This document shows, piece by piece, positions 6,757-16,014 of a stretch of DNA of 20,117 nucleotides. A program made the position numbers and the translations under genes. How positions within the stretch are numbered: position 1 is the first letter of the stretch; every line of letters begins with the position of its first letter. The stretch comes from CAYTLQ01 sp964438715 (GTDB taxonomy: Bacteria > Bacteroidota > Ignavibacteria > Ignavibacteriales > Ignavibacteriaceae). The notes below the pieces were generated by a model. It saw only the letters and a program-made list of their open reading frames with translations, ran no database searches and was not told the DNA's origin. The DNA lies in NCBI GenBank assembly GCA_964438715.1, contig CAYTLQ010000160.1, positions 1 through 20,117 of the forward strand, given 5' to 3'.

Positions 6757-8112
6757 CTAAATTTCGATATCGAGGTCTTTAATTTTACGGTAGAGGGTTG
6801 AGAGCCCTAAATTTAGTGAGGCAGCGGCTTTCTCCTTATCAAATTCATTTTTCTCTAAAGCACGAATTATATACTCTTTTTCCACTCTTTTTATGAATTC
6901 ATCAAGCGAACCAACTTTATCGGGAATTGCAATTTCACGAATGTTTCGAAGTCCTTCAGGAAGATCGGCAAGCGTTATATTGTCACTTTTAGCAAAGATA
7001 ACTGAACGCTCAACTACATTTTCAAGTTCACGGACCTCGCCTTTCCACTCGTAGTTCATAAGGGCTCTGAGCGCATTTGCTTCGATACCCTTTACATTTT
7101 TACCGATTTCCTCACGGTATTTATTTATGAAGTGGTTGACGAGTAGGGGAATATCGTCTTTTCTCTGTTTAAGTGAAGGAAGATTAATTTCGACGACATT
7201 AATCCTGTAATATAGATCCTCTCTGAATTTAACCTTTGATATTTCTTCGGGCAAGTTTCGGTTTGTTGATGCAATAAAGCGAACATTAACCGGAATAGAA
7301 AAAGTTGTGCCTACCGGAGTAAATTCCTTTTCCTGAAGCACACGGAGCAGTTTTACCTGTAATTGCATCGGCATTTCGCTTATCTCGTCCAGGAAGAGAG
7401 TGCCTCCGTCAGCGGCTTTTATAAATCCCTCTTTATCGGAAATTGCCCCGGTAAAAGCGCCCTTTTTATGACCGAAGAGTTCGCTCTCGATAAGATTTTC
7501 AGAGATGGCGCCGCAATTTACTGCAACAAATGGTTTTTGCTTTCTCTTACTTGTATAGTGAATTGCCCTTGCCACAAGCTCTTTTCCTGTGCCGCTGTTT
7601 CCGGTAATAAGCACCGTACTTTCTGTATCAGAAACAGTTTGTATCATTTCAAATACCGATTGCATTGCCGCGCTTTTCCCGACGATTTCACCGAAATCGT
7701 ATTTTCTTTGTAACTCCTTCCGTAATAACTGATTTTCAAGAAGTAGTCTTTTCAGGTCGAACAGGCGATGAATTTTAATTAACAATTCGTCAAACTCAAC
7801 GGGTTTAAGTATGTAATCGTGAGCCCCGGCGCGAAGTGCACGGATTGCCGTATCGAGTGAACCGTATGCAGTAATAACGATAACCGAGGTATTTGAAGTA
7901 GCCGCTGAAATTTTTTCCAGAAGTTCAGTGCCTTTCATTAACGGCATTTCAATGTCGGTAATTACAAGGTCATAGAAATTTTCAAGTATTTTGTCGTATG
8001 CAACCTTACCGTTTTCGGCCTGATCTACGACAAATCCTTCATTACTTAAAACATACGATAGCGATTCTCGGATAATATCTTCGTCATCTACGACTAATAT
8101 TCTCTCAGGCAT
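6757..8112 (-). CDS. NtrC-family sigma-54-dependent response regulator
   Basis: This 451-residue activator has three complete modules. The receiver (about 1-120) has D9, D10, phosphoacceptor D53 in ITDIEMP, T81 and K103. The AAA+ domain (about 141-372) has Walker A GNSGTGKE at 171-178, the sigma-54 contact loop GAFTGA at 218-223, Walker B LFLDE at 239-243 and FREDLYYR at 296-303. The C-terminal Fis-type helix-turn-helix spans about 405-451. It should form an ATP-driven ring that opens sigma-54 promoters after phosphorylation. Its ATG is 14 bp after the kinase stop codon, preceded by AAGGA at a 5-nt spacing, so kinase and regulator form one operon. The specific stimulus and targets are not evident. 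Naming it ntrC or atoC is not justified. Confidence 0.95.
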   Translation of the reverse strand: MPERILVVDDEDIIRESLSYVLSNEGFVVDQAENGKVAYDKILENFYDLVITDIEMPLMKGTELLEKISAATSNTSVIVITAYGSLDTAIRALRAGAHDYILKPVEFDELLIKIHRLFDLKRLLLENQLLRKELQRKYDFGEIVGKSAAMQSVFEMIQTVSDTESTVLITGNSGTGKELVARAIHYTSKRKQKPFVAVNCGAISENLIESELFGHKKGAFTGAISDKEGFIKAADGGTLFLDEISEMPMQLQVKLLRVLQEKEFTPVGTTFSIPVNVRFIASTNRNLPEEISKVKFREDLYYRINVVEINLPSLKQRKDDIPLLVNHFINKYREEIGKNVKGIEANALRALMNYEWKGEVRELENVVERSVIFAKSDNITLADLPEGLRNIREIAIPDKVGSLDEFIKRVEKEYIIRALEKNEFDKEKAAASLNLGLSTLYRKIKDLDIEI

Positions 8113-8126
8113 TCAGTTCCTTCTTA

Positions 8127-9575
8127 TTAATTTTCATTTATTGGTAAAAAAATACTGAACCGGGTCCATTTGCCGAACTGGCTTTCAACTTTTATATCTC
8201 CCTGAAAACTTTTCACGATACCGTAACTTACCCAAAGACCAAGACCTGTACCCTTGCCTTCCTGCTTCGTTGTAAAAAATGGTTCAAATATTTTTGCACG
8301 ATTTTCAGGTTTTACTCCCGGACCGTTATCTTCAAAGGTAATCAAAATTTTATCTTCAAGTTGTTTTGTCGTTACGGTAATTATACCTTTGGTAAATGTA
8401 GAATCGTTTGCCTTTTTCTCAATAATTGCATCAACAGCATTTAAGAGGATATTCACAAAAACCTGTTGTAACTGATCGGAGACCAACGCGAGCGGCAACA
8501 AACCGGGATCCAGATTTGATAAAAACTGGATATCTTTTGCTTTCTTTCCTACACTGACTATCTCAATTGATTCCTTTACAATCTGATTAAGATCAGTAAT
8601 TTTCAGTTCATAGTTCGAAGGTCGTGAGAAGTCAACAAGGTCTCTGATAATTTTCGAAATTCGTGTAATTTGTTTTTTAATAAGCTCCATCTTTTCGATA
8701 ATAAAAACCTCTTTGGTTGAACGCTGGATAATTTGAACCAAAGCGGATATGGATGCAAGCGGGTTCCCGACCTCGTGTGCTACGCCGGCGGCAAGTGTTC
8801 CGATGCTTTCCATTTTTTGTGTATGGATGAGCTGTTTCTCAAAATTTCTTTTCTCGGTCAGGTCACGATGAATTCCAAAATAACCGGTTACCAATCCTTC
8901 TGAATTAATAATCGGTGAGATTAATACCTGCGTATGATATGGCTCTCCGTTTTTCTTTCTGTTTTCAACTTCACCAACCCACACTTTTCCGGAGGAAATG
9001 GTTGACCACATATTATCCCAGAATTTGCGGGAGTGTTTCTCACTACCGAAAATCTTAGGGTCACTTCCAATTAATTCTTCTTTCGAATATCCGCTTGCTT
9101 TTACAAAAGCCGGATTAACATACACCATTTTTCCGTTGAGGTCAGTTATCTGCAAGGGGTTAACAGTATTCTCAGCCACATTATAGAAACGAAGAAGATT
9201 AATTTCTTTCTTTTTCTCTTCTGAAATATCTTTGGCAATTATAAGTATGTATTTCTGGCTTCGGGATTTTTCCTCGAGCGGGGCAATATATAGTGATGCC
9301 TCAAAGTCAGTACCGTTTTTTGAAAGTAGGCGGCAATTAATGAGCTGATTCCTGGTGTTTTCAATCGATTTGATGATGCTGTGCTCGAACCGAAGTATAG
9401 AGGGCTGATGGAGTAATTGTTCAAAATCGGATCCTATAATCTCTTTTTTTGTATAGCCATTATGTTCAAGAAAAGAATTGTTAACATCAATGATTTTACC
9501 GTCTTCTTTCAACAGAAAACAATAATCGGTATAATCTCTGAATGCTGAAAAATAAATAGGAACCTGGTCGGCCAT
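8127..9575 (-). CDS. Soluble PAS-PAS sensor histidine kinase, partner of the sigma-54 regulator
   Basis: The 482-residue protein has no transmembrane segment, so it should sense a cytosolic signal. PAS domains lie at about 5-117 and 128-243; the second ends in GYFGIHRDLTEKR, a usual PAS/PAC exit. The HisKA domain carries the phosphorylated H267 in AAGVAHEVGNPL. The HATPase domain shows the N box with N375 and N379, G1 DNGPG at 416-420, the F box FEPFFTTK at 430-437 and G2 GTGLGL at 442-447. This is the NtrB-like kinase type that pairs with NtrC-family regulators, and it is encoded 14 bp upstream of one. It would autophosphorylate and pass phosphate to D53 of the regulator. Neither PAS domain shows an obvious cofactor-binding signature I can name. 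It is the first gene of its operon. Confidence 0.93.
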   Translation of the reverse strand: MADQVPIYFSAFRDYTDYCFLLKEDGKIIDVNNSFLEHNGYTKKEIIGSDFEQLLHQPSILRFEHSIIKSIENTRNQLINCRLLSKNGTDFEASLYIAPLEEKSRSQKYILIIAKDISEEKKKEINLLRFYNVAENTVNPLQITDLNGKMVYVNPAFVKASGYSKEELIGSDPKIFGSEKHSRKFWDNMWSTISSGKVWVGEVENRKKNGEPYHTQVLISPIINSEGLVTGYFGIHRDLTEKRNFEKQLIHTQKMESIGTLAAGVAHEVGNPLASISALVQIIQRSTKEVFIIEKMELIKKQITRISKIIRDLVDFSRPSNYELKITDLNQIVKESIEIVSVGKKAKDIQFLSNLDPGLLPLALVSDQLQQVFVNILLNAVDAIIEKKANDSTFTKGIITVTTKQLEDKILITFEDNGPGVKPENRAKIFEPFFTTKQEGKGTGLGLWVSYGIVKSFQGDIKVESQFGKWTRFSIFLPINEN

Positions 9576-9983
9576 CCGTATTAGAAAAAGATTTACTATA
9601 AACTTTAAATCTAATCAAGTAATTCATTCAGAAAAAGTGAGAATGCGGGTACTATATGAAAGAATAATACTCTAATCTGAAAATCTCGCACTAAGATATA
9701 ACCACTTTATGGTCTGAGTCAATTTCAGCGTTTCAGATTTCTGATTCAGGGAAGATCTTCTTCTTTAGGGAAATAATAATCCTTTAAATTTTGTTGGTAA
9801 TTTAAAATATCCTCCTGATACTCAAATATTAAACAAAAAACACTGTTATGAGGTAAAGTCATTACAACATATCCAAAAAGTTTGAGAAATAAACGGTTTT
9901 CATACCCCAACACTAAGATAAAATTAAATGGCTTTGCTTCATTTTTATTATTTTTTCCTCTTTATAATTAGGAATTACTACCG
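9576..9983. other. 408-bp divergent intergenic region between the kinase and prmA genes
   Basis: The region must hold the promoters for the kinase/regulator operon (minus) and prmA (plus). No ORF or RNA gene is seen. Structures noticed: a 9-bp inverted repeat AATCTGAAA/TTTCAGATT at 9674-9682 and 9731-9739, and a perfect palindrome GAAGATCTTC at 9751-9760. On the minus strand TATAGT motifs occur, but no -35 sits at proper spacing. I see no GG-N10-GC element upstream of the kinase. Confidence 0.5.
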
Positions 9984-10814
9984 GTGAAAAACTTTTTGAT
10001 TTATAACATTACTGCCAAAACACCCGATCCCGATGAAACTGCCGGACTTTTCTGGGAGTTAGATATTTCTGGTGTTGAAATAACTCCTGATGGATTTAGG
10101 GTGTTCTCCGAAAATTCCGACGATTATTCCGGGCAATTAAAGAACATACTAGTACAGAACGGTTATGAAGTCACTTCAGTAACTCTGGAAAATATTGAAA
10201 ATAAAAACTGGAATAAAGAATGGGAAAGTACAATTCAGGTAATAAGAGTGAGTAATAAAATCGTTATCAAACCTACATTCAGAGAATATAGTCCACAACC
10301 TGATGAACTTGTCCTGACAATCGATCCGAAAATGTCCTTCGGTACCGGTGAACATCAGACAACCAAATTAGTGTTGCTCGCGTTAGAAAAATATATTCGT
10401 CCGGGAATGAAAATGCTGGATGCGGGAAGCGGTACGGGAATTCTTGCGATTGCAGGAGTAAAGCTCGGGGCTGAGGAAGCACTTGCCTTTGATAACGACG
10501 AATGGTGCTACGAAAATAGTGTTGAGAATGTTCACTTAAATGGTGTTGAGGGTAAAGTTACAATAAGAATTTGTGACATTTCCGGAGTGCATGAATCGGA
10601 ATTCGACCTGATAACAGCAAATATTCAGAAGAATATTCTTCTCTCGATTGCTCCAAATCTGGCAGAGAAACTCAAAACAGGCGGCATTCTTATTTTATCC
10701 GGTTTATATCATGAGGATGAGGAAGAAATTATTCGTGAATATGCGGCTCAGGGTTTACAGCATAGTGAAACTACCGGTATGGATGAATGGATATCTATTG
10801 TTTTTACTAAATAA
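9984..10814 (+). CDS. prmA: Ribosomal protein L11 methyltransferase
   Basis: PrmA methylates ribosomal protein L11 using S-adenosylmethionine. The 276-residue product has an N-terminal L11-recognition domain (about 1-90) and a class I methyltransferase domain. Visible signatures are MSFGTGEHQTTKL at 117-129, motif I DAGSGTGILAIAG at 146-158, an acidic motif II region FDNDEW at 169-174, and TANIQKNIL at 211-219, which corresponds to the ANI motif of the family. Length is normal. The start is a GTG at 9984, preceded by AGGA at 9970-9973 with a 10-nt spacer; no better start lies nearby. The aldo/keto reductase follows after 17 bp, so they probably share a transcript. Confidence 0.94.
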   Translation: MKNFLIYNITAKTPDPDETAGLFWELDISGVEITPDGFRVFSENSDDYSGQLKNILVQNGYEVTSVTLENIENKNWNKEWESTIQVIRVSNKIVIKPTFREYSPQPDELVLTIDPKMSFGTGEHQTTKLVLLALEKYIRPGMKMLDAGSGTGILAIAGVKLGAEEALAFDNDEWCYENSVENVHLNGVEGKVTIRICDISGVHESEFDLITANIQKNILLSIAPNLAEKLKTGGILILSGLYHEDEEEIIREYAAQGLQHSETTGMDEWISIVFTK

Positions 10815-10831
10815 TAAGGATAAGAAAAATT

Positions 10832-11863
10832 ATGAATTATAAACTTTTCGGAAGAAGCGGATTACGGGTTTCGGAAGTATGTCTCGGGGCTATGACTTTT
10901 GGAACCGAATGGGGAAAGGGTGCCGATTTTGATGAGAGTAAAAAAATCTTTGAAGTTTTCACTTCTGCCGGTGGAAATTTTATTGATACTGCTAACAGAT
11001 ACACCGAAGGAACAAGTGAAAAATATGTAGGCAAACTAATTGAGTCGGATAGAGATTATTTTGTTATTGCTACAAAATACTCTCTTTATACAAGGAGAGA
11101 TAATCCAAACGACGGAGGTAATCACCGAAAAAATATGATGGCATCGGTGGAGGGTAGCCTGAAGCGACTGGGTACTGAGTATGTAGATATTCTTTATTTA
11201 CACGCCTGGGATTTCACAACATCAATAGAAGAGGTGCTTCGCGGGTTGGATGACCTCGTACGAATGGGGAAGGTCAATTATATTGCCATTTCGGATACTC
11301 CCGCCTGGATTATCTCCAGGGGGGTAGCAATTTCGGAATTAAGGGGATGGAGTACATTTTGCGGCGTTCAGGTTGAATACAGCCTTATACAACGATCAGC
11401 GGAACGAGAGTATCTTCCAATGGCAGAATATCTTGATCTTGCAATTACGGCGTGGGCTCCGCTGGCTGGTGGTGCTTTAACAGGTAAATATCTTCGTAAA
11501 GATGATTCCCCTAAACGATTAAGCCCTCAAAGCGCACGGTTGGCAGAGCGAGCTGTAAAAATATCGGAAGCTGTAGTAAGGATTGCAGATGAAGTTGGCG
11601 TGCCTCCTGCTCAGGTTGCTTTGCGATGGTTATATTCCAGAGGACAAAATATTTTCCCTGTAATTGGTGCAAGAACTGCTCAGCAACTTTCAGAAAATCT
11701 TGGCTTTCTGAATATCTCGCTCTTACCGCAACAAATATCTTCTTTAAATGATGTGAGCGCAATTGAAGCAGGATTTCCAAACGATTTTCTTTCTGCAGAA
11801 ACAACCCGGGAAGTAATTTTTGGAGGAATGTTTAACAGGATAATTAACCACAGAAAAAAATAA
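10832..11863 (+). CDS. Aldo/keto reductase
   Basis: This 343-residue NADPH-type oxidoreductase has the TIM-barrel family layout and the complete catalytic tetrad: D52 and Y57 in FIDTANRYTEG, K82 in ATKY and H124 in LYLHAWD. The N-terminal MNYKLFGRSGLRVSEVCLGA is typical of the group that includes YghZ/IolS-like reductases and potassium-channel beta subunits. The C-terminal cofactor-binding region is present (PVIGARTAQQLSENLG). Length is normal. The physiological substrate cannot be told from sequence. The ATG is preceded by AAGGA about 10 nt upstream. It lies 17 bp after prmA and ends just before a strong terminator, so it is the last gene of that transcript. Association with prmA probably reflects co-transcription rather than shared function. 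Confidence 0.92.
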   Translation: MNYKLFGRSGLRVSEVCLGAMTFGTEWGKGADFDESKKIFEVFTSAGGNFIDTANRYTEGTSEKYVGKLIESDRDYFVIATKYSLYTRRDNPNDGGNHRKNMMASVEGSLKRLGTEYVDILYLHAWDFTTSIEEVLRGLDDLVRMGKVNYIAISDTPAWIISRGVAISELRGWSTFCGVQVEYSLIQRSAEREYLPMAEYLDLAITAWAPLAGGALTGKYLRKDDSPKRLSPQSARLAERAVKISEAVVRIADEVGVPPAQVALRWLYSRGQNIFPVIGARTAQQLSENLGFLNISLLPQQISSLNDVSAIEAGFPNDFLSAETTREVIFGGMFNRIINHRKK

Positions 11864-11877
11864 TATTTTGCATAATA

Positions 11878-11909
11878 AATAAAATGCCCGGCGAACCGGG
11901 CATTTTATT
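11878..11909. terminator. Bidirectional intrinsic terminator between converging genes
   Basis: Perfect 14-bp stem (11878-11891 with 11896-11909) around a CGAA loop, read as TTCG on the minus strand. The GC core CCCGG sits between A/T-rich flanks, so T-rich tracts follow in both directions. It lies 14 nt past the aldo/keto reductase stop and 13 nt past the protease stop, serving both converging transcripts. Confidence 0.92.
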
Positions 11910-11922
11910 GGGAATAATAATA

Positions 11923-14900
11923 TTATTTGGTTAGTGTAAACTTCTTCGTTAAACTTTTGTTTCCCCATTCAAGTCGGTAGAGGTAAATCCCGGAGGGTAA
12001 TGAAGAAGCATTGAATACAACTGCGTAATAACCGGGTTCAGTTTCCTGATTAACAAGAACGGAAACTTCTGCTCCCAACATATCATACACTGCGAGTTTG
12101 ATATGGGCTTTTTCGCCAACACTGTACTCAATTTTTGTTAACGGATTGAAAGGATTGGGGTAGTTTTGCTCTAATGAAAACTCCTCAGGTATTCCTACTT
12201 CAACTTCAATTGCATTATAGTATGTTACAGCGCCATCAAGATCAGTCTGTACTATACGGTAAGAATACAATCCCGGTGACAATGATCTATCGGTAAATGT
12301 ATATTCGTGTTTTTCAGTAGAATTACCTGCTCCGTTAATAAAGGAGATTGGCGACCAGTTTTGTGAGCCGGCAGATTTGCGCTCAACGGAAAAACCACGA
12401 TTATTTGTTTCCGTTGCCGTTGACCATTTGAGTAGAACATTATTCTTAATTGCGTTAGCCGTAAACGATGTAAGCTCAACGGGGATGCCTCCTTCAATCA
12501 CCATTATTACCGGAACTGTAACCAGAGGAGTTACGGGGTCGTTGCTTGCAATTTTAACATCCATTCTGTATTGACCTGCAGGAAAATCCTCAGACCGGAA
12601 GTTCAGCACAATTGCAGTTGAATTGCCATTGTACAATGTACCACCAAGATTATTTGTAGAAAGCCAATCCGGTTCGGCGGCAATTTTCACAGCCATGTTA
12701 TTGTGAACATAAGCGGTATTATAAGAAACCTGTAACCCTACAGTACCTGCCTGATTTTCCAGACCAATTGTTGCGCTGTTCATCGTGGTGGCATTCAAAG
12801 AATTATAGTAGAAATAAATCTTGCCACTTGAATACAGTACGATTTGGAAGGTAAGCGAACCATTCCCTGAATATCTCTGCCAGTTCGTGTACTGAACAAT
12901 AAATTTATTACCATCTTGTTTATAATGAACAGTTCCTTGTGTTCTCCCGTCAAGATCATCCCAAAAAGCGGCAATAAGTTCGTTCGGAGCCGCGGATGTT
13001 GGTAATTGTGTATTGGAATAATTATTTTCTGACGGCTGATTGAACATAAGAAGACCATTTGTCCCTATGTACACCTGTTGGCGAACCTGCCCGTAAAATT
13101 TAAAGTTAAATCCAAGATTGAAAGGTCCGGCATATCCATCATCAAGAGCATTTCCTGTTCCCAGAGCTGTCCAGTTGGTAATTGCAGTGCCGCTTGATGA
13201 AATATCTTGCCAAATGTATGTAGGTCCATTTGGTTCATCGGAGTCAATCCATTTGTAACCAAAAGCATCGGGACCTCCCTGACCGTCAATCGATTGTCCG
13301 CCGGAGGTTACAGGTTCTTCTTTCTTAACTGCAACACCCTCCATACTGTTAAGGATTAACGGCGCTAAACTAACCTGCACTTTACCGGGGAATGTATTGT
13401 TTGCCAATTCAACAGTATAATCCAAAGTTGAAGGTAAAACACTGTTATTTTTCACTTTGATAGTATCAGTAAGAACAGAATTGGTTGAAATTACCCGTGT
13501 AATGGAAGCGGGGGTTACATTTATTACCGGTGGAGCCAGAGTTGTGTCAAGCGCCATATTTGAGAGCAGTGATTTATTGTTCCATAAATCTGAAGACCTT
13601 ATGGCAAAATAATAAGTGGTGTTTGGGCTGAGGTTTTTTACCATTAATTGTTCAGTTGAACCCGGCGCCTGAGGAGCAGGAGCGGGAACACGGGTAGCAG
13701 TATAGAACGATGTCGTATCGGTAATGGGAGAGGTTGATACTCTTACATCATATTGTTTTACACCGCCATAAGAAGTGTCAGAAGGCGCTGTCCACGAGAG
13801 AGTAAGGCTATTCGAAGTTCCGGCTATTACTGAGAGATCTGTTATTGCTGTTGGAGGAACTGTATCGGGAGTTCCAATTGAGGGATCCCAGCCATCAAGG
13901 AACATCACACCTGTATTATCAGGATCAAGCCAGTCTTTTAATCTGGTGGATGCTGAAGTGCCGTAATCCCATGAAAATGAAAATTTCCCATATAGGTCCG
14001 ATTTGTCGGAGGCAGTACAGGATGATGGACCGCCATGAAGCTGACCCATAATTCGATGGTTTTGGTCATAAATGGGAGATCCGGATGACCCGGGTTCGGT
14101 AACCCCTGCACTCCATCTGGTACGCCAGTGTGAATTTGCCGGAGTCCCGGTCCATGTATCGTGCTCAAACGGTACGCTTACAAAAGATATTTTCTTAATG
14201 TCACCATCAGGGTGGTGTATTCCTGCGCCGGATGTTGCGGGTACATCAGCCCGATTCCAGCCACTCCAGTGAACTTCATAGGAATCAGGAGGCGCCTCCG
14301 CAATTTGCAGGAGTGCAAAATCGGATGCTGAATTTGATGCTTTGAGTGTTGAACCTGAAAGGGTATAATTCAGAGGTCCATCGATTATATTACAATTTGG
14401 ACTCTCATATTTAAACATAAAAATCCAACTGTTGGATGAGCCGGTCAGACAGTGATTTGCAGTAAGAAAATACGGCACCAGATCCTGCCGGACATTATTT
14501 ATCATAGCACCTGAACACCACCGTGTTCCTCCGGCAGTAAGTATCATAGCCACTGAGCGTTTTTCATTCTGCCAGTCAGCGCCTTGCGGACAATTAACAT
14601 TGATATTACAAGAGCCTGAAGTTCCAAAGTCATTACGCCGGGCAATTTCTTTAAAGATATCACTATACCCATGAATGACATTTGAAATGGATATACTGCC
14701 CTGAAATTCAGCATTTGAAGGTTCGTAATATTCAAGATGCATTGTATCTCCCCGCACAACACCAGTTGCAAACAATCCGTCATCTTTATTGTTTCTTTTT
14801 GTAAATGCCCCGATAATTTCAGTTTTTGACGAATTATAAATATAAAACTTTGCACCTTCGGGAAGGTAATAGTGATTATAAAGTAAGTTTACCGAAATAG

Positions 14901-15255
14901 CTTCAGGGCAAACAATTGTCAGTCTCCAAAGTTTATCACCACTCGGAAGGATATCCCATCGTCCGCTGTTATCCATATTGATGGAAGCATCGTGAGAGAA
15001 TCCGAATCTGAAAGGAACACCTTTTGACTGCTCAATGGAGTCTTGCCGTAACAATTCGTCTCTATCAACGCGCGGAAAAATGATAGCAGGTACAGAGTCA
15101 GAAAGTTGATGAGAAAAGCTGTAAGGCAAGCCCCCTTCGCTTAATTGCGCAGAAATTTCGGACGGAAAAAACGCGATCAGCACTACGGCAAGAACTAACG
15201 GAAAATACTTTCCGGTAAACCAATACCGCGAGAAAGAAGAAAAAAGAATTTTCAT
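11923..15255 (-). CDS. Secreted lysyl-endopeptidase-like serine protease with T9SS C-terminal sorting domain
   Basis: A 1110-residue modular exoenzyme. A signal peptide spans about 1-37 (ending EISAQ). A propeptide runs to about 210. The catalytic domain begins at GTSGSCNINVNCPQG (211), closely resembling the mature N-terminus of Achromobacter protease I. The triad is H268 (TANHC), D312 (SDFALL) and S391 (EPGSSGSP). Six cysteines (216, 222, 247, 269, 288, 413) match the three-disulfide spacing of that enzyme. Then come a fibronectin-III-like domain (about 466-573), an anchor-like beta domain, a large nidogen-like beta-sandwich (about 664-860), further beta domains, and at 1025-1110 the type IX sorting domain with NYPNPFNP and a final SGIYLYRL...KKFTLTK. 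It should be exported by Sec and T9SS. GGAG precedes the ATG. It is the last gene of the peptidase operon, 25 bp after the dipeptidase gene. Lys specificity is likely but not provable here. Confidence 0.93.
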   Translation of the reverse strand: MKILFSSFSRYWFTGKYFPLVLAVVLIAFFPSEISAQLSEGGLPYSFSHQLSDSVPAIIFPRVDRDELLRQDSIEQSKGVPFRFGFSHDASINMDNSGRWDILPSGDKLWRLTIVCPEAISVNLLYNHYYLPEGAKFYIYNSSKTEIIGAFTKRNNKDDGLFATGVVRGDTMHLEYYEPSNAEFQGSISISNVIHGYSDIFKEIARRNDFGTSGSCNINVNCPQGADWQNEKRSVAMILTAGGTRWCSGAMINNVRQDLVPYFLTANHCLTGSSNSWIFMFKYESPNCNIIDGPLNYTLSGSTLKASNSASDFALLQIAEAPPDSYEVHWSGWNRADVPATSGAGIHHPDGDIKKISFVSVPFEHDTWTGTPANSHWRTRWSAGVTEPGSSGSPIYDQNHRIMGQLHGGPSSCTASDKSDLYGKFSFSWDYGTSASTRLKDWLDPDNTGVMFLDGWDPSIGTPDTVPPTAITDLSVIAGTSNSLTLSWTAPSDTSYGGVKQYDVRVSTSPITDTTSFYTATRVPAPAPQAPGSTEQLMVKNLSPNTTYYFAIRSSDLWNNKSLLSNMALDTTLAPPVINVTPASITRVISTNSVLTDTIKVKNNSVLPSTLDYTVELANNTFPGKVQVSLAPLILNSMEGVAVKKEEPVTSGGQSIDGQGGPDAFGYKWIDSDEPNGPTYIWQDISSSGTAITNWTALGTGNALDDGYAGPFNLGFNFKFYGQVRQQVYIGTNGLLMFNQPSENNYSNTQLPTSAAPNELIAAFWDDLDGRTQGTVHYKQDGNKFIVQYTNWQRYSGNGSLTFQIVLYSSGKIYFYYNSLNATTMNSATIGLENQAGTVGLQVSYNTAYVHNNMAVKIAAEPDWLSTNNLGGTLYNGNSTAIVLNFRSEDFPAGQYRMDVKIASNDPVTPLVTVPVIMVIEGGIPVELTSFTANAIKNNVLLKWSTATETNNRGFSVERKSAGSQNWSPISFINGAGNSTEKHEYTFTDRSLSPGLYSYRIVQTDLDGAVTYYNAIEVEVGIPEEFSLEQNYPNPFNPLTKIEYSVGEKAHIKLAVYDMLGAEVSVLVNQETEPGYYAVVFNASSLPSGIYLYRLEWGNKSLTKKFTLTK

Positions 15256-15280
15256 TAAGTCTCCATTAATTTGAAAAAAA

Positions 15281-15997
15281 CTAATCGTTTTGTTCTGACA
15301 ATTCCTTAAAGGAAAGGTCCATCAGAGGATAATTTTCCCAGCCAATAAAATCAAAATGCCACCACTCGGAGTTGAGATGTTTAAATCCAAATTTCTCCAT
15401 AACATCGCGCAATCTTGCGCGGTTAAAAATAGCCGCTTCCGGAAGATCCATATAATAATCGTGTGATTTTACCGAGAACGCATCGTATTCAGTTGGCATC
15501 TCAATTTCATTTCCGGTTTGTAAATCAACTAAAGTGAGGTCAATCGCACAGCCTCTGTTATGTCTGCTGCCTTTTTCAGGAGTTGCCGCATAACGGTCAT
15601 CTTGTACATATTCCCACATGGTTTTTGTTATGGAATATGGCCTATATGTATCAAATATTTTTATATCCAGATTCTCTTTTTGTAACTCAGCTCTGACTTT
15701 TTGAAGGGCTTTTACTACAGGCAACCGGGCAAAAGATTTTGCTTCAGGGTAAAGAACTTTTCCTGTAAAATTATTTTCGGTTGCATATCGGATGTCGAGA
15801 ACTACGCCCGGAAGGTATTCGGTAACATCCACGAGTTTCTGCGAGCTGTCTTTTTCTATCAGCGATAGATAAAGACTGTACGAAGTAACTACCGGCAGAT
15901 TATATTCATTCAGGGGAATTTGCTGACAATAATTTGCCTGAATGAAAAAGCAGAAGAATAGAACAAATTGTGTTCGATAGATATTGAAATTAATCAA
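15281..15997 (-). CDS. D-alanyl-D-alanine dipeptidase (VanX/DdpX type, M15D)
   Basis: A 238-residue zinc dipeptidase with complete catalytic residues: R119 in FDTYRPY, zinc ligands H146 and D153 in SRHNRGCAIDLT, general base E211 and third ligand H214 in EWWHFD. Family members cleave D-Ala-D-Ala, a peptidoglycan precursor or breakdown product. The loop between the arginine and the first histidine is shorter than in vancomycin-resistance VanX. No VanH or VanA ligase is nearby, so a catabolic or wall-recycling role is more likely than resistance. A hydrophobic N-terminal segment (TQFVLFFCFFIQA) suggests export. The start is a TTG at 15995-15997 with only a weak A/G-rich upstream sequence; no later Met precedes the conserved region. 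It is 17 bp after the M14 gene and 25 bp before the protease gene. Confidence 0.9.
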   Translation of the reverse strand: MINFNIYRTQFVLFFCFFIQANYCQQIPLNEYNLPVVTSYSLYLSLIEKDSSQKLVDVTEYLPGVVLDIRYATENNFTGKVLYPEAKSFARLPVVKALQKVRAELQKENLDIKIFDTYRPYSITKTMWEYVQDDRYAATPEKGSRHNRGCAIDLTLVDLQTGNEIEMPTEYDAFSVKSHDYYMDLPEAAIFNRARLRDVMEKFGFKHLNSEWWHFDFIGWENYPLMDLSFKELSEQND

Positions 15998-16014
15998 GTC
16001 TTTTAAGAAAAATA

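Noticed and set aside
6757..9575. Naming the two-component pair NtrBC or another named system
   Set aside because: Domain order fits the broad NtrB/NtrC class only; no nitrogen genes or signature sensing residues support a specific name.
9751..9760. 10-bp palindrome GAAGATCTTC in the kinase/prmA intergenic region
   Set aside because: Too short and isolated to support an operator call; no second copy was seen nearby.
9963..9968. Perfect TATAAT upstream of prmA
   Set aside because: It lies only 15 nt before the GTG, so transcription would start after the AGGA ribosome-binding site, and there is no -35 at the right distance.
15281..15997. Vancomycin-resistance locus
   Set aside because: No VanH, VanA/B ligase or VanRS genes accompany the dipeptidase, and its neighbours are secreted peptidases.
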